Shown: positions 39,501 through 54,500 of the stretch, piece by piece
How positions within the stretch are numbered: position 1 is the first letter of the stretch
Layout of the letters: each line of letters begins with the position of its first letter
Origin: Apoderus coryli
Taxonomy: Eukaryota > Arthropoda > Insecta > Coleoptera > Attelabidae
Assembly: GCA_911728435.2 (NCBI GenBank)
Contig: OU452213.1
Location: 1,033,834 to 1,097,833, forward strand
Length of the DNA: 64,000 nt
Direction: 5' to 3'
The notes under the pieces: generated by a model
Databases searched by the model: none
The model's input: the letters and a program-made list of their open reading frames with translations, nothing else
What the model was told of the DNA's origin: nothing
Translations under genes and position numbers: made by a program

Positions 39501-42500
39501 GGGAAACTACACTGTGGAACAATCTGAACATCTGGTGTGGTATTAAGTTCGACGGGGCCAATTCGGTGAAAATGTTTTCAAGAATCTGGTACTTCCGGTT
39601 TTACCGGAAGTTGGTGTGAACTTCCTTAATTTAATAACGACTCTATATAAATTATATATTTTTTGAATTCTACTTGTAATATTTCTAATGTCCAGCCGTT
39701 CAGCATTCATTTGAAAGGGAATTTCATTGTCTTTTAGAATATATTATAATATACAGCGTGTTCCTTTTGCAAATTTTAAGTTTAGATACATCTAGGTAGC
39801 TATGACAACAATGAAAATCAACACATCTGAGCACCAAATTGTTCATTGCAGTCATAGCTACCTAAACTTAAAACTTTAATAAAATTACCGTATGTAATTT
39901 GGTCATCTGGCAATAATTCAAAAAGTAAACATCTTAGAGATATACAACCTTATACAAATTTACCTTTATTTTTATTCCTTAATAAGATAAAACTATAAAA
40001 TATTGGACTTTCTATCTAAAAATATTGACTTTTTGATAGTTTCATCAGGGATATCTACTGAAACAGTTCATATTTCTCATAAAATGGCAATTTTTGATAT
40101 AGAAATAGTTTCTAAATCAAATAATGACGGTTTTTTATAGGAACATTTTATAATGAATAAAATTCAGAAGTGGGATTTGATGCTGAGCGAAATAATGGAC
40201 TAACTAAAATATTTGTCCTACATCCTGTATAGTTTAATGAATGAAGAGCAAGAAAGAGAAATTTATTTTGAGAGAATTAAATATTTTAATTTGATAAAAT
40301 ATAAATAGTAGCGACAGATCGAGTATTATAATTCCAGCAAGTAGAGAAGAAGATGTAGTATGACGTGTGTGTAGTATGCCACCAAAACAAAGCACTATAA
40401 TAATGTAGACCGGACTGTCGAACGGCCGTTTGCATGTCTGTAGTTTTTATTTATTGTTTTGACGTTCACAAGCACTATACAAAAAATAGTAGTTCCAGGT
40501 GTTTACCTTTAACGCATCCGTACTTGGTATCGTGTTTATAACCCAGTGCGCAACTCTGGCACATTGGTTTATGATCGACAACAGAACACCCTGGACAGTT
40601 AGCCGTGTCGCAGGGATTTTCGCATCGGAATGCTCTACATGCTTTATCCTCGGGACAACCGTTATCTCGCAGACAGATTGATAGTGATGGACTGCAATTT
40701 TTCAAGCAAATACATGTCGGTTTGTGATTTGACACTTCACAACTCTTTTCCGGTGGACATGTGTTTGATTTACATGGATTTTGGCATAGTCCTTCAATAC
40801 ATGCAGTCGTGTTGGAACATTCTCTGTCATGTGCGCATTCAATATAGTCTGGTGCGCAGGATATTTCCCCATGCGCATTAACAACGAATCCATTTTTACA
40901 GACGCATGTAGGTCTGTGATATCGGACTTCACATTTCTTATTCGCTCTGCATGTAAACTGTTTACATGGGTCTATACATACTCCTGTCTGTGCGTTACAT
41001 GCTAAATGCGGTTCGCAATCATAGTCTGATGTACAGACTAGCTTAACTGTTGGTGATTTTTGCGTGGACATACATTTCGGGTCCGGATGACACGCTTGTG
41101 CAGCACTACCAACATGACACACGGGACATGAACAACGCGGTCTATGTAGAATTGTGGTGCAAATGGCGTTCTCCCCACAAGCGCCCGACAAACTGCATGG
41201 ATTTATGCATTGGTAGTTGATACAGGACTTCTCATTGGCGCAGTCTAAGTCATTCTTACATTCGGCGGCTACATTGGGGGCAAGGAGACAATTTTTAAAA
41301 TACATAGAGATATAGAAGACAAGCTAAATCAAATTGTGTGACAAGCGGAGAACTGGTTTATGGACACAAGTATGACGAATTAATTGTATCCTATTTCGGG
41401 GAAATAACAGACTGCATAGTTGTGTCCATAAATTACAAATTCTAAATCGATAAAAATTCATAATAACCATAAATAAATAGTAATGATAAACAGCATGCGG
41501 GTGTGACTAAGAACTTATATATACGACAGTCAGAAAAGGATTAAAGATTTAAATGAAAGAGGCCAGTCTCAGCTCAGCTGCAAAGGTAGTCAAGTAGTGG
41601 ACAATTATTAAAATCCAAATAAGCAACGCGCATATTTACAAATTATAAGCAAAGGCTATAGCGGTATTTAAAAATTTTTACCAGTAGTAATTAAATATGT
41701 TATTAAACAAATAATCAATGTGAGAATGCTCCTTACATTTTGTGTTAACACAATCTGAAATCGAGTCATTTCAGATTGTGTTAAGTCCCAATCTGACTTA
41801 TCACCCAGTCATACCCGCTGCACAATGATGAATTTATTTTCAATCTGTCACATAAGCAAAAGAAACAATATTTACTTCAAATAATTTAAAAGCAAGACCT
41901 GCGGTTTGTTTGTCTAACTATCAAAATCTATTAGGTTTAAATTATCTGAAGTTCTAAATGATTTTAAATCTAAACAATTGTGTCATTTTGTGTGATGTGT
42001 TTGGTAATAATTCTATTCTACTTTATGGTGAAAGACAGATTGGAACATGGTTTTCATGAAGTGTACATTCCACTTGATAAATAATCCGAAAATAAAAAAT
42101 TACTTTTAAGCACTTTTTAAAAATTTAAATCAATAATATTTACAACATTTATTGAAAATTGTTTTTAAAAGTTTCGGAAATCTTTTTCAGACAGAGGAAA
42201 ATTAAATGTTTGTGAAAGGAACATTAAAGTCCAACGGAATCATTTGAATTCATGGGCAAAATAATCGATCTAGACAAATTTGAATCGCCAGTAATATAAA
42301 TTGTAAATTAACAATTTTAATATTTAATAATAATAATTTTGTGGAACGTCATTTTGTACTAGAAGTTTGTTAGTTTCTGTTAAGTTATGGATTCGTCATT
42401 GTTGTGAAAATGGTTCTGTACAAAATTTGAAGAAGCCTGAACATCGAAGAACAGTTCGTACATCAGAAAATATTGAACGAGTTGCGTTTACGAGAAGTCC

Positions 42501-45500
42501 GAAAAGCTCTGCTAATCGACAAACCCTTATCCTAGGAATATCGAAGAGAAGGTTAGATCGAATTCTTCAAAGGGATTTATTATCAGAATGTTTTTGCAAT
42601 AAATTAAGCTTGTCAAAGTCGCAAGTACATTTTGTTGTTGAACATTAAATAAAAGAGTTATTTGGGATTGAAATTCTACCAAAAAGGTTTCTGGATTGAT
42701 TATTTTGCCTATGGTAATGTAAAAGTCTATATTTGGACTTTTTAAGAAATATATTTGTTCAAGATCTCCGAAACATTGAATAGAAAGAAATTCTGTGTAA
42801 CAAGATATTTGCATATACTCACTTTTAGGTGTACCTTGACCAAGAATCTATGGATCTAATAAGATTTTTAACAAAACAATAATAACATTAAAGTGGTGTG
42901 CAAAATAATTTGTACAGTGTCAAATTGATATATTTTTGTTCTCTAAAACGTACCTAATAATAATAGAAAAAAATGTGTTTATCTAAAACAATTATTATTG
43001 AGTGCTTTTTCATAAATATAAATAATAAAGCCTTTTTCAACATTCATTGTACTGTATACGGTAAATATAATAATAAAAAAGTCGTTTGATAATATACCAA
43101 ATCTTTGATTGAATATTTCTGACTCACCACGCCTGCATTCTTGTTCAGCTGGCCCAGAATACCCTGGTTTGCATCTACACACGAAGTTGGCTTGGTCTCT
43201 GATGCATTCAGCGTTTTTGCCGCAGCCTTCCGTTCTGCAGTCGACAGCACTTCTCTCAGTCGAACCTACATTTAAGTACATTTGATGCTTTAATTACAAA
43301 AATTGGCCTCCAATTTCAAAGAATAGGCTTGATCACAGAGTCAGTGAGAAGGGTTTTAAAAAAACCGAAATATTATCTATAGCATACACACTTCGCACAA
43401 TTTTATTGAAAAAAAAACTGTACGCCACTGTTTTGTTAAGTAAAAATTATTTCTGGAATCCTGGAACAATTTACACATCGATCGTTTGCCAGTAAAAAAT
43501 TAAAATTCTTTAAACAATTGGAATCCAAACAAGCTTCAATGTGCTCTTCAGAATTTGCAGCCTGGTGATGCTGGAAAATGAAGAGATTTCGCCAGGAGCT
43601 TGTAAACTCGACGGAAGAAAATCCTGACTTTGGACGGATGAATTTTCTTTGACCAGACGTGGGGCAACAAATTACCAGCATGATATCCATATTTGGGGGC
43701 TTCCCAGTTATGTGGAAAGCCACATAAGCCGCTGAACGACCCTTCTTCACATCGTCCTATATATGCGCTCGACAAGCATGGCCATGGAGGTGGAGGGTTT
43801 TTAAAAACTGATCAACCTTTGCATGCCAGTCAAGCAATAACAGTCAATTACTTACATTCAATGGTAGGATCTCCTGCAGGTTTGTTATTAGGACAATAAC
43901 ATTCCGGTTTCCCGTTTGCAACTCTGCAAAGTGCTCCCACCCCGCATAAAGTATGTTTGCACACATCGCTCTCACATTTGCAACCTTTGCGTCCACTTAA
44001 CTGTGTACAACCAGATGCACAAACGCATTCGTATCCCTTTGCAACTTCTTTGCATTGGGAATTTGCTCCACATGGATTACTAGCGCAATCTTGTCCACCT
44101 TGCTTGCAAAGAACTAGTGGATTACCGACATAGCCTGGTGGACAACTACATTGCGGTCTTCTGTCCACTATTTTGCATTGCGCATTCGAACCGCATACGT
44201 TTTGTTCTAAGCATGGGTTGCGGCATACACGATCTTCGCCACATTTCTTGTTCGATTCGCAGTCGTCATCTTTAAGGCATTCGTATGGTGAGCAAAGCAA
44301 ATTAGGATCACCTTGATATCCGTCAGGACATAGACACACTTTTCTGTGATCCACAGATTTGCATTGTGCGTTTTGGCCGCATCCACCATTATCTTTACTA
44401 CAAGCATTGATACATTTTTTATTTTTGCATAATTCATGATTGCCACAGTCGTTGTTTGTTCGACAACCAGGTATACATGCGCCACGTGAGCAAAGTTGTC
44501 CTTGCGCACAACCCAATTGTGCTGAACATTTGTTACGACATTTTGAACCAGCGCACACTTCTCCGCATGCACAGTCGCTAGACTTTTCGCAAGATTTCGT
44601 ACAATATCCAACTTCGTCACATTCGCAGTGATCGTTGCATTTCGTTGCGGCTTTCACGCAGGACTTCAAAGGATCGCCGAGGAAATTTGATGGGCAAGTG
44701 CAATGGGCCACGTGGTTTCGCACTGAACATTCCGCGCACTGACCGCATGCGGCGTATCCATTACAAGGGTCTGTAAATTATGACGGTTAGTTCAAAGATT
44801 CACTCAACAAGAAATACACTTACTTTCACATTTGTTGTTGATGCAAGCCTGATCTTGTCTGCATACCGAGTCGCTCCTGCAACCGATCTCACATAAGCGA
44901 TTTTCACAAATTTGATTTGGTCCACATGCTGTATCTGAATTGCAAATTGACTTGCATATGCGCTTTATGCAACGTTCGTCAGCTAAGCAGTTTCCGTCGC
45001 TGCAAATTTGACATTGATAAAATATACTGCTTAAGTTTTAAAAGATACAAATATTTGGGCCTTCGAGCTGTGGAAGTTGGACCCTGTTACGTGCCTGATT
45101 GGGTCGTGAAATTTATGCTGGACAATGATGTCGTAAAGGGCTACCTGCGTGCCAAACTTGCGTCGAGTTGGACAGTTTGACCACTGGTAAAAATGGCTAT
45201 AGGGATAGTAATTGGCCCGGGCTAAAGCAATTGGACTACCTGCCACGTTGCCGGATCTAATACCTATTTCATGACTTGTAGTTTAAACAAACTATCATGC
45301 ATTTTCATAATGAAATATTGTATTTTGATAAATGCATATTTTTTATTTAATTATTTCTTCGTCTGAATTTTATTGAACTAATTTTTGGTTGAATCTATCT
45401 GTAGGATTTGATTTTGTTTAAGACTGCAAGGGTTCAGGCTACCTATCAGCAAAGAATTTGTGATATTTTTCTATAATACTGTTTGTCCTTCTGTCGCCTG

Positions 45501-48500
45501 CCTAAATCATATAATCCATATATCTCAAGTCTACTTACGTTTTACATATGCCTAAGCATATTCCTCCAAGGCATTTTTGTCCAGAACCACACTGCTCTTC
45601 ATTAACACATTGTTTAGTCTCAATCTTGCATCCTACTAACGGATTGCCAACTAACGGTTCCAAACACAAACACAACTTATCGTGGTTAATGACAGAACAC
45701 ACAGCATTTGTACCGCAAGCCGTTGGCGAATCACATGGGTTCACACATTGATTATCTATACAAGCTCGTTCCGTGCTGCATTCCTTGTTCGTCCTGCATC
45801 CTGCATTACACATAAGCCCTGTACATATTTCACCGCTGGCGCAGTCGTTATCTTTGCGACATAACGGCTTGCATATACCAGATGATATATCGCAACGTTC
45901 ATTAGTAGCAATACATGCGGATTCTGATGAGCACAATGTGCGACAAAATCCATCTTTACAAATATTATCATCGCCGGTACAGTCTCTGTTTTGGGCACAT
46001 GGCTGTGCTGGTGTACGAACGCAAGCAATCTTTGCTGAAGGATTTGGTACAAATCCTTCTCCACAGGAGCACAATGCTCGATGGTTTGATACAGTGCATA
46101 CAGCGTTTGGTCCACAAGGATTCAGATCGCAAGGGTTTGTACATTTATTGCTGCGACACGATTCACGGTTAGTGCAATCTTCATCTAGATGACAGCCATA
46201 GATGCAAACGTTGTTGAAACATATATGACCAAGGAAACAGTCGTGGTCTAAGCGGCATGTTAGAATGCAGTTGCCACGTAAGCATTTTTCGTTTAATGCA
46301 CATTCCTGGTCAGCGTTGCATTTTGGTAGACATACGTTTTCTTTACAATGAGATCCTGAGCTACACTCGGAGTCTTTACTGCAGAACGTCGGAACTGAAA
46401 CAAAATGATCAACGATTAATTAGATAAAAGACGGAACAGGAAGAGCTCTTACCTCGCATACACTCAACATCTTGATTTCCAGTGAACCCAGCTGGACAAC
46501 TGCAAATTTTCTGATTATTTACAACGTTACATTCGGCATTTATCCCACAGGCATTCTTCAGTTGGCACGGGTTGAGGCATTGTCCATGTAAACATAGTTC
46601 AGAGCTTTCAGAGCATTGGTCACGGCTGCTACAAGGCGGATTGCAAGTCTTATCATAACAATATGTATTTGCCGGACAATCTGCAGTCGTTCTACAATTG
46701 ACTAATTTTGGTTTACAACTAGTCTTCGCGTCTCCTTGATAACCGTTCCTGCAACTGCAATGGCCTTCATGATCAACTGCTATACATTCTGAATTTGTAC
46801 CACATGTTGTTACATGACATACACCAACGCATTTATGTGAATCGCACTTCGCTGAAGATGGACAATCAGCATTGATGTTACATTCGACTGTTGGTTTACA
46901 GCCTTCGTTATACGGATCACCTATAAGGCCGTATGGGCAAACACATTTAAATGATCCTCTGGAGTTGACACATGTTGCATTACTTCCGCAAGGTTCATCA
47001 TTACAGAAGTTTATTTCTTTACATCCATTCAACGGGTCACCAGTAAACCCTGGTTGACAATAACATACTTGTCTATGATTTTCTGTAGAACACAATGCAT
47101 TTTTCCCACAAGGGTTATGATGTAGGCATGCAATCTTACATGTTGATTCATGACACAACTTATCGCTACTGCAATGATCGTTAGTCTCGCAATCAATCTT
47201 TTGACAGCCGATTAGTGGATCGCCGTGGAATCCGGCTTGACACGTGCAAATTGGTGTATGATTGGGTGATGTGCAATCCGCGTTTCGGCCACATATGACA
47301 AATTCGCATGCATTAACACATTCATATTGACCGAGTGCGTTTGAGAAACAAGTTTCATCTTCTTCGCAATCGTTACTGCTTCTGCAGCGAACTTCTGGAG
47401 TGCAAATGCTGTTTTGGCAAAATTGATGTGTCGGACAGGTCGCGTTTGTGGTGCATGTGGATTGACAGATGCCTTGTAGGCATAGTTGATTGCTGATGCA
47501 GTCACGTGCAGTACTACATGTTGGTGTACATATTCCGTTATGGCAACTTAAACCAGTTGCACATTGATTGTCATTTCCGCAGTATTGCAATGGAATGCAT
47601 CCTAAATGTGGATCGCCAGTATGTTCAGGTTGACAGCTGCACAATCCTCGATGATTTTGTACGTGGCATTCAGCGTTTTTACCACAGACATTCTTAATAG
47701 TGCAGGGATCGGTGCATTTTGAATCAATACATGTCCGATCTTCATCACAATCATTTTCATCAACACATTCGATAGGAATACAGTTCCGATTCGCATCTTC
47801 TCTAGTCTTTAATGGACATTTACATGTTGCTACATGAGTTTGGGGAATACATTGCGCATTTGATCCACAAGCATTTGCTACTTCACATGGATTTTTACAT
47901 AAGTTGTTCCCATTGCAAAATGCTGAGGATGGACAGTCGTTGTCGGAATAACATTCCCCAGGTCGACGACATCCTGTTCCAACTGGATCTCCGATATAAC
48001 CTTCAGGACATGCACAGAGATAACTACCGTCGCGATTGATACATTTGGCAGTATCGTGACATGGGTTTGGTGTAAAGTTACATTCGTCAATATCAATACA
48101 TTTTCCACTACTTTTGTCTTGTTTATATCCTGAGTTACATAAACATAATGCTTGGTGCTGCACTGATGAACAGGTACCTTTTCCACAAGTTACTTCACTG
48201 CAAGGATCTAAACATTTGTTTGAATGCGTGTCGCAATATTTGTTTTCATTACAATCTGAATTTTCCACACATTCGACTTTAAAGCAACCGAGGTTTTTGT
48301 CAAAAGGATCACCCAAATGTCCTTGTGGGCAAATACAGTTTAATTCATGTTTTGTAACAGTGCAAAGAGCTTGAGTTCCACAACCATTTACCTCACATGG
48401 ATCGACGCATTGCCCTCTTTTACAAATTAAACTATCTAAACAGTTGTTGTTACTACGACATTGTTCTGATTTATGGCATCCTGGTGCTGAGTATGGATCA

Positions 48501-51500
48501 CCAACGGTATTTTGTGTACACACACATACAAACGATCCAGGTTGGTTTTTACAGATACCTGTTGGATGGCATGGATGTGATTCGCATTCATCAATGTCGA
48601 CGCATCCTTCTGGCGTACCAATGAAACCTCGCGCGCATTTGCATTGACCTTCCAAACAAATTTGTGTTTCTTTACAATCGTCATCGCCAGAACATCCCGG
48701 TTCACATATACCTGAATGACATATTTCACCAGGTAGGCAATTGCTGTTACTATAGCAGACTTTGAGGCATAGACTTTGATGACATCGCTCGCCCAAAGCA
48801 CATTCAGAGCTTGAACTGCATTTCAAGCAACATTGATTTTTGTAGCATACGTGGTTATCAGTATGACAATCGGTGTTTTCGTGACATAAGTTTGGAATTC
48901 TGATGCATCCTTGTTGTGGTGTTGGATTTGCTTCAAATCCTTTTGGACATGTGCAAATTGTTTTGTGCTCTTTACATGAGCATAAAGCATTTGGACCGCA
49001 TGATTGTTCCAATCCACATGGATTGATGCAGCGATTGTTTATACATGCTTCTGTTGCTACACAGTTTTTATCACTTCGACAACCGATTAAGCATGTGTTG
49101 TTAATACATGCTTGATTATTGGAGCATTGACTATGGTCATTACAAGATACCACACACATTTTATCAATACAATGCTCTCCATCTTCACAATCAGCATGGT
49201 TACGACATACCTCACGACATTGCATTGATTTATAGCATAATTCTCCATGATTACATTCCGAGTCGCGTTGGCAGGTACTGATAGCTTTCACACAAGCATT
49301 GTTTGCTCCTGGAATGTATCTTGCTGGACATGTACAGACTGGCGTTCGATTTACCACGTTACATACCGCGTTTTCACCGCATGTTGTTAAATCACAGAGG
49401 TTGATGCATTTTCCTGATTGGCATATGGATTGTGGAGGGCAATCTGAGTGTCCAGTTGAACATTCACTCTCTTTTTTGCATCCTGATTTGTATGGATCAC
49501 CAACAGTGTTATGTGGACATTTACAAGTGAATCGCGTTGCTGATATACTTTCACATATTGCGCTGGGATGACAGGAGTCATGCTGACATGCTTCAACAGG
49601 AATACATTCAACATCTGGAAGTGGATTTGGAGCATATCCAACTGGACACTGACACACAGCTTTATGATTCTCACCAATGCAGACAGCGTTGGTTCCGCAA
49701 ATGTCTTCATCAATCTCACATACATCAGTACAAGTATGTGTTAAACGGTTACATAGTTGCGTTGGCGGACAGTCGATATTGTAAACACAAGGAACTGATT
49801 GACAACCAGTTGAAACGTTATTTGGATCACCAATGAAGGAACCTGGTGGGCACTGGCATTGTGGAACGTGGTTGTTCACCACGCAAATAGCATTTGGACC
49901 GCATTTTGACAGTTCACATGCTGGTAAACACATCAATGTGCCATGTTTACTATGTGTTCGACATGTATCTTGTTCAGAACATTCAGCATCAGAGCCACAT
50001 TCGTTTCGTTGGATAATTTGGCACCCGTTACGATCATTAGGATTCCCAGTAAATCCTGATAAACATTGACACTGTCCTTGATGGTTTTCCGCAGAACAGA
50101 CAGAATTTTCTGGACAAGTAAAGTAGCTGCAAACCGATATACATTTCAACACGCCTAAAGCGTCTGGATGACATGCTGCTATCGGTTGGCAATCTGTGTC
50201 GGTTTCGCAATCCGGTATTGAAGGCTTCTCGCATGCTGACGATACAGGATTCCAAACAAATTCATCTTTACATGTACAAGTTGGATGTTTGGCTGAGTCC
50301 AATTTACAAATTCCGTTTGAACCACATGCAACTGTCTCACAGGGATTGAGACACCGTTGTATACCTTTAGAATCGATTGAGCAAATGTAGCCGTTTTCGC
50401 AGTCGTGATCGTGATCGCAGAGTTGTTGATTGACGCGTTCTTCTAATTGACAGCCTATCGATAAGTCACCTGGCGTTCCTTTGTTATATCCCGGTGCGCA
50501 TATGCATGAAGATTGGTGGTTAGCTGCGATACACAAAGCGTTAGGACCACACTGGATTTTACTGCATGCATCCAGGCATTTGCGTACAGTTTTACTTTGT
50601 TGGAAGCATATTTCGTTATCTAAACATGCATGATCACTGTCACAATGTCCTTCCAAATGACAACCGATGCTTAAATTGGGATTACCAATATGACCTGGTG
50701 CGCATTGACATTCACCGCGTATACATGTTGATTTCGGGCCACAACGTACATTTTCGCATAGATTTTGACACTGACCTCGTTCGCAACTGTAACCGTGAGG
50801 ACAGAGTAATCGTTCGTTACATTGACAGTTTTCTGGTTCACGACAGATGCCGCCCTGCACTTGTGAGCACATTATAAACGGATTTCCTGCATATCCTTCT
50901 TTGCATCTGCAATCGTAACTGCCAATCGTGTTAATACAAACTGCACTGTTGCCACATACGTTGTTATTCACGTTACATTCGTTAATATCTGTACATTCGA
51001 TGTATGCGTTACCGGTAAATCCCCTAGAGCAGTGACATTCGATGTCGTTGTGTGTTTCAGTGCATTCGGCGTTAGTGCCACACGAATTTTTACTGCACCG
51101 TTTCTTCTCGATCTTTTCGCAAACTTCATACGGATTGCCTAAAGTGCCAGAATTGCAGACACACTGATTTATGGTTCTTGTTAAGCTGTATTGACAGTGG
51201 GCGTTTTTGCCACATGCTGGGTTGCAAACCGCTCCGGTAATAGCTGCAAAAAATAAAAAGAATGAAATAGTATTACAATATCCGAAATGCAATGATCGCG
51301 TCAACGTTGAAAAAAAGACAAAAGTAATCACTTCTCGAGGTGGCCATTTATCTCAAATGCCTGTAGGATGAGTATGTCATGTTCATAGTTCTCTCCAAAT
51401 CTCTGGTCTCCTTAATATCTCTAGAACCCTTTGCTCCTTCAGCACACTACTTTGATGAAGGCTACGTATATTCAACAAGGTTTAAGCTAGGAAATTTGGA

Positions 51501-54500
51501 ATGCGTTTTAAAGAAACACTAAAAACCTATGCTCAAAATGCTGAAGACTGTAACGTGGTCTGTGCCTTCGAAATGAAAGTAAAGACAGCAGCAGAACTAC
51601 TACTACCCTTTGTGCGTCCGAAGAACATGGAGATGTGGGTTCTACCTTTGGACCAGCCATTGGCAACGTTATTGAGTTCAAGTCTATGGTTTAAAATGTA
51701 CAAACGTTTGTATCAAACTTACGTGGCATGCATAAGAGATCCGGATTTCCGACAAAACCATGTTCGCAAACGCATTGATTGGTGTTCAAGTCGCAGTGAG
51801 CTCCAATGCCACAGACAATGCCTTCACAGCGTTGTTTACAACGTCCATTGATGCAAACAAATGGCTCATGACAGGGCTGGGCACCAGAGCAGATGTCAGG
51901 AATGCACTGTCCACCAGGAAAGGGATTACCCATGAAACTTTCGAAGCATGAGCATGTGGGTCCATTTTGCGTGACGATGCATTGAGCTCCAGGAGCGCAT
52001 AACGTGTCTTGACATACTGAAAGATGAAATTATTAAAAGATTGAACGAAATAGTTTTTCGATAATACTTACATGAAACACATTCACCTCGACGATTCTTC
52101 TTGAATCCAGATTCACATTTACATATCGCCTTGTGATTTTCACCAACGCATCGAGCATTGTGTCCACATTTCGCGGTAATACAGGGACTAACACAATTCC
52201 CGTTTTGACAAGTAAATATGTCGAAGCAATCACGATCCCTGTCACACTCCTCCTCTGATTTGACTGTACCTGGTAATTCTTTTAATATACATCCACCTTT
52301 ATATGCGTCTCCGGTCATGCCTTTACCGCATACGCATTTGAAGCTACCTTCAAGATTAATACATTGAGCAGCGTACGCACATGGTGAGCTTAAACATTCA
52401 TCTATATCGGTACAGGTCTCACCGTTAAAGCCGGGTTTACATACACATTTCGGTGGATCACTAGCGACACATTCCGAGTTAATTCCACAAGCGAACCGTT
52501 CGCAAGGACTTTTACACTGTTCGCCATCGCTGTAAAACGGTGGTGCGCAAACACATTCACCTGGTTGAATACACTTTTGATTTGTAGCACATTCTTTATC
52601 ATGTTGACATTGTTTCTGAGCTGGAGCACATAAGCCTTTGTATGGCTCCCCATCATAACCTGGAGGACATTTGCATTCGTAACTGCCTTTCGTGTTGAAG
52701 CATTCAGCACCGAATGCGCATACGTTTTGTTGTTCGCGACACTCGTTTATGTCAGCACAAGAGTTGTTCGAAGTAGCTCTATATCCTTTTGAGCAGGCAC
52801 AATAGCTGACGCCACCAGTTATGGTAATACATTCAGCTGCACCAGAACATGAGTTGTTGGGTCCACAACTCGCTAAAACGCAGTTACCTTCGGTTGAAAG
52901 TGTGTATGGTGGTTGACATTTGCAATCAGGACTGTTGCATTCAATACATTCAAGGAATGGATTACCATTAAAACCTTGTGGACATTGACAATCATAACTT
53001 CCAGGTAGATTTTTGCAAATAGCATTTATTCCACAGGCAGGTTTATCACGAAATTCGGTACATTCGTCAATATCGCGACACTTTTGCGTCGTATGATCTC
53101 GTACGTAGCCTTGGACGCAGATACAAACATTTTCATTAAGGAAGTCATCAAAGAGGCATTGTTCACCAACTGGACATGGGTTTGTATCTGAACATCCAAG
53201 TTTCTCATTGAGATTCTTTGTGCAACCTGTGCGATATCCATCACCGGATGTACCACGTGGACATTGGCACGAATAACTGCCTGGTTCGTTCTTACAAATT
53301 GCGTTGAGTTGGCATGGATTGTCTCCGCATTCGTCGATATCAATGCAACCATTCTGGGAAGTGCCTGTGTAGCCGGCGCTACAAATACACCGAGCTTCGT
53401 GGTTAATCAGCATGCATTCCTCGTTAGGAGCACAAGACATGGTTTCGCAAGGATCTGGAAAGATATGAGACAAATGCTATCAGGAATAAGCAAAATTCTG
53501 GATTTACAATCTTCTAAAATGCTTTTAATTGTGTCTTTTGGTCTTTAAACCAGCACAGTCTCAGTATCTTCAACAAGTTCAACAATACTTACGTCTGCAG
53601 TCGTTGCCAATGTTCGGTTCAGGGCACAAACATCTCTTCTTATCATCACAGACAGCATTTCCGGGGCAATCATTGTCAATCGCACACGTTACAATTTCGT
53701 TACATTTGATATAAGGATCAGGATCTGCGACAGTACCTTCCGGACATTCGCAAGAATACGATCCGAGCATATTATGACAAATGGCGCCAAGCCCACATGG
53801 ATTGGGTTTTATGGAACATTCGTCTATATCGATACATTGTTTGTTCGGATTCCCAGTGAATCCTGGTTGACACTGGCAGGCAAATGTGCCTGGTAGGTTG
53901 GTACAGATGGCGTTTGTTGCGCATCGTCCACTAGGTCCGTTTATCTTGTCGCATTCGTTGATATCTGGAAGAAAATAAACGTTAGGATAAAATGCAATCG
54001 TGACATTGGACATGTCCAATTTACTTACCAATACAACCTGCAGATATGTCGCTTGGATTGAAAGTCCAACCGTCCTCACATATGCAATACGCCTCCTGGC
54101 CATCGGGTTTACAATACGCATGATCACCACATTTCACATCCTCACAAGGAGCCTTACATTGTACCATTGGTGGTGCCCCAACGAATCCATTTTCACATTC
54201 ACATCGAAAACTACCGATCGTATTCGTACACACAGCAAACGGTCCACAACTAGTTTTAGATTCACATTCGTTAATATCAATGCAAACTGCTCCTTTTGGT
54301 GAAAATCCTTTTTGACAGAAACATTGATTGTCGGTACATTCTGCGTTGTTGGTGCAGTCAAAGTTCGATTTACAGAGGATATTAACATCAATCTGGAAAA
54401 GATGTTAAATTTTACTGATAATGTCAAGCAAATAAACATTGTTATGGCTTTGCTGAATGCGGTCATAATCGGATCATCAGCAGATGCTTGAAACTCCACT

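Noticed and set aside
43436..43775. Possible extra exon or gene between E13 and E14
   Set aside because: Open minus-strand frames exist, but there is no EGF spacing, no matching splice sites in phase, and no family recognised.
44824..45030. Longer version of E12 using an upstream AG at about 45030
   Set aside because: It would add IFYQCQICS in frame and cannot be excluded, but the nearer TTTGCAG acceptor gives a more regular Cys pattern after E11.
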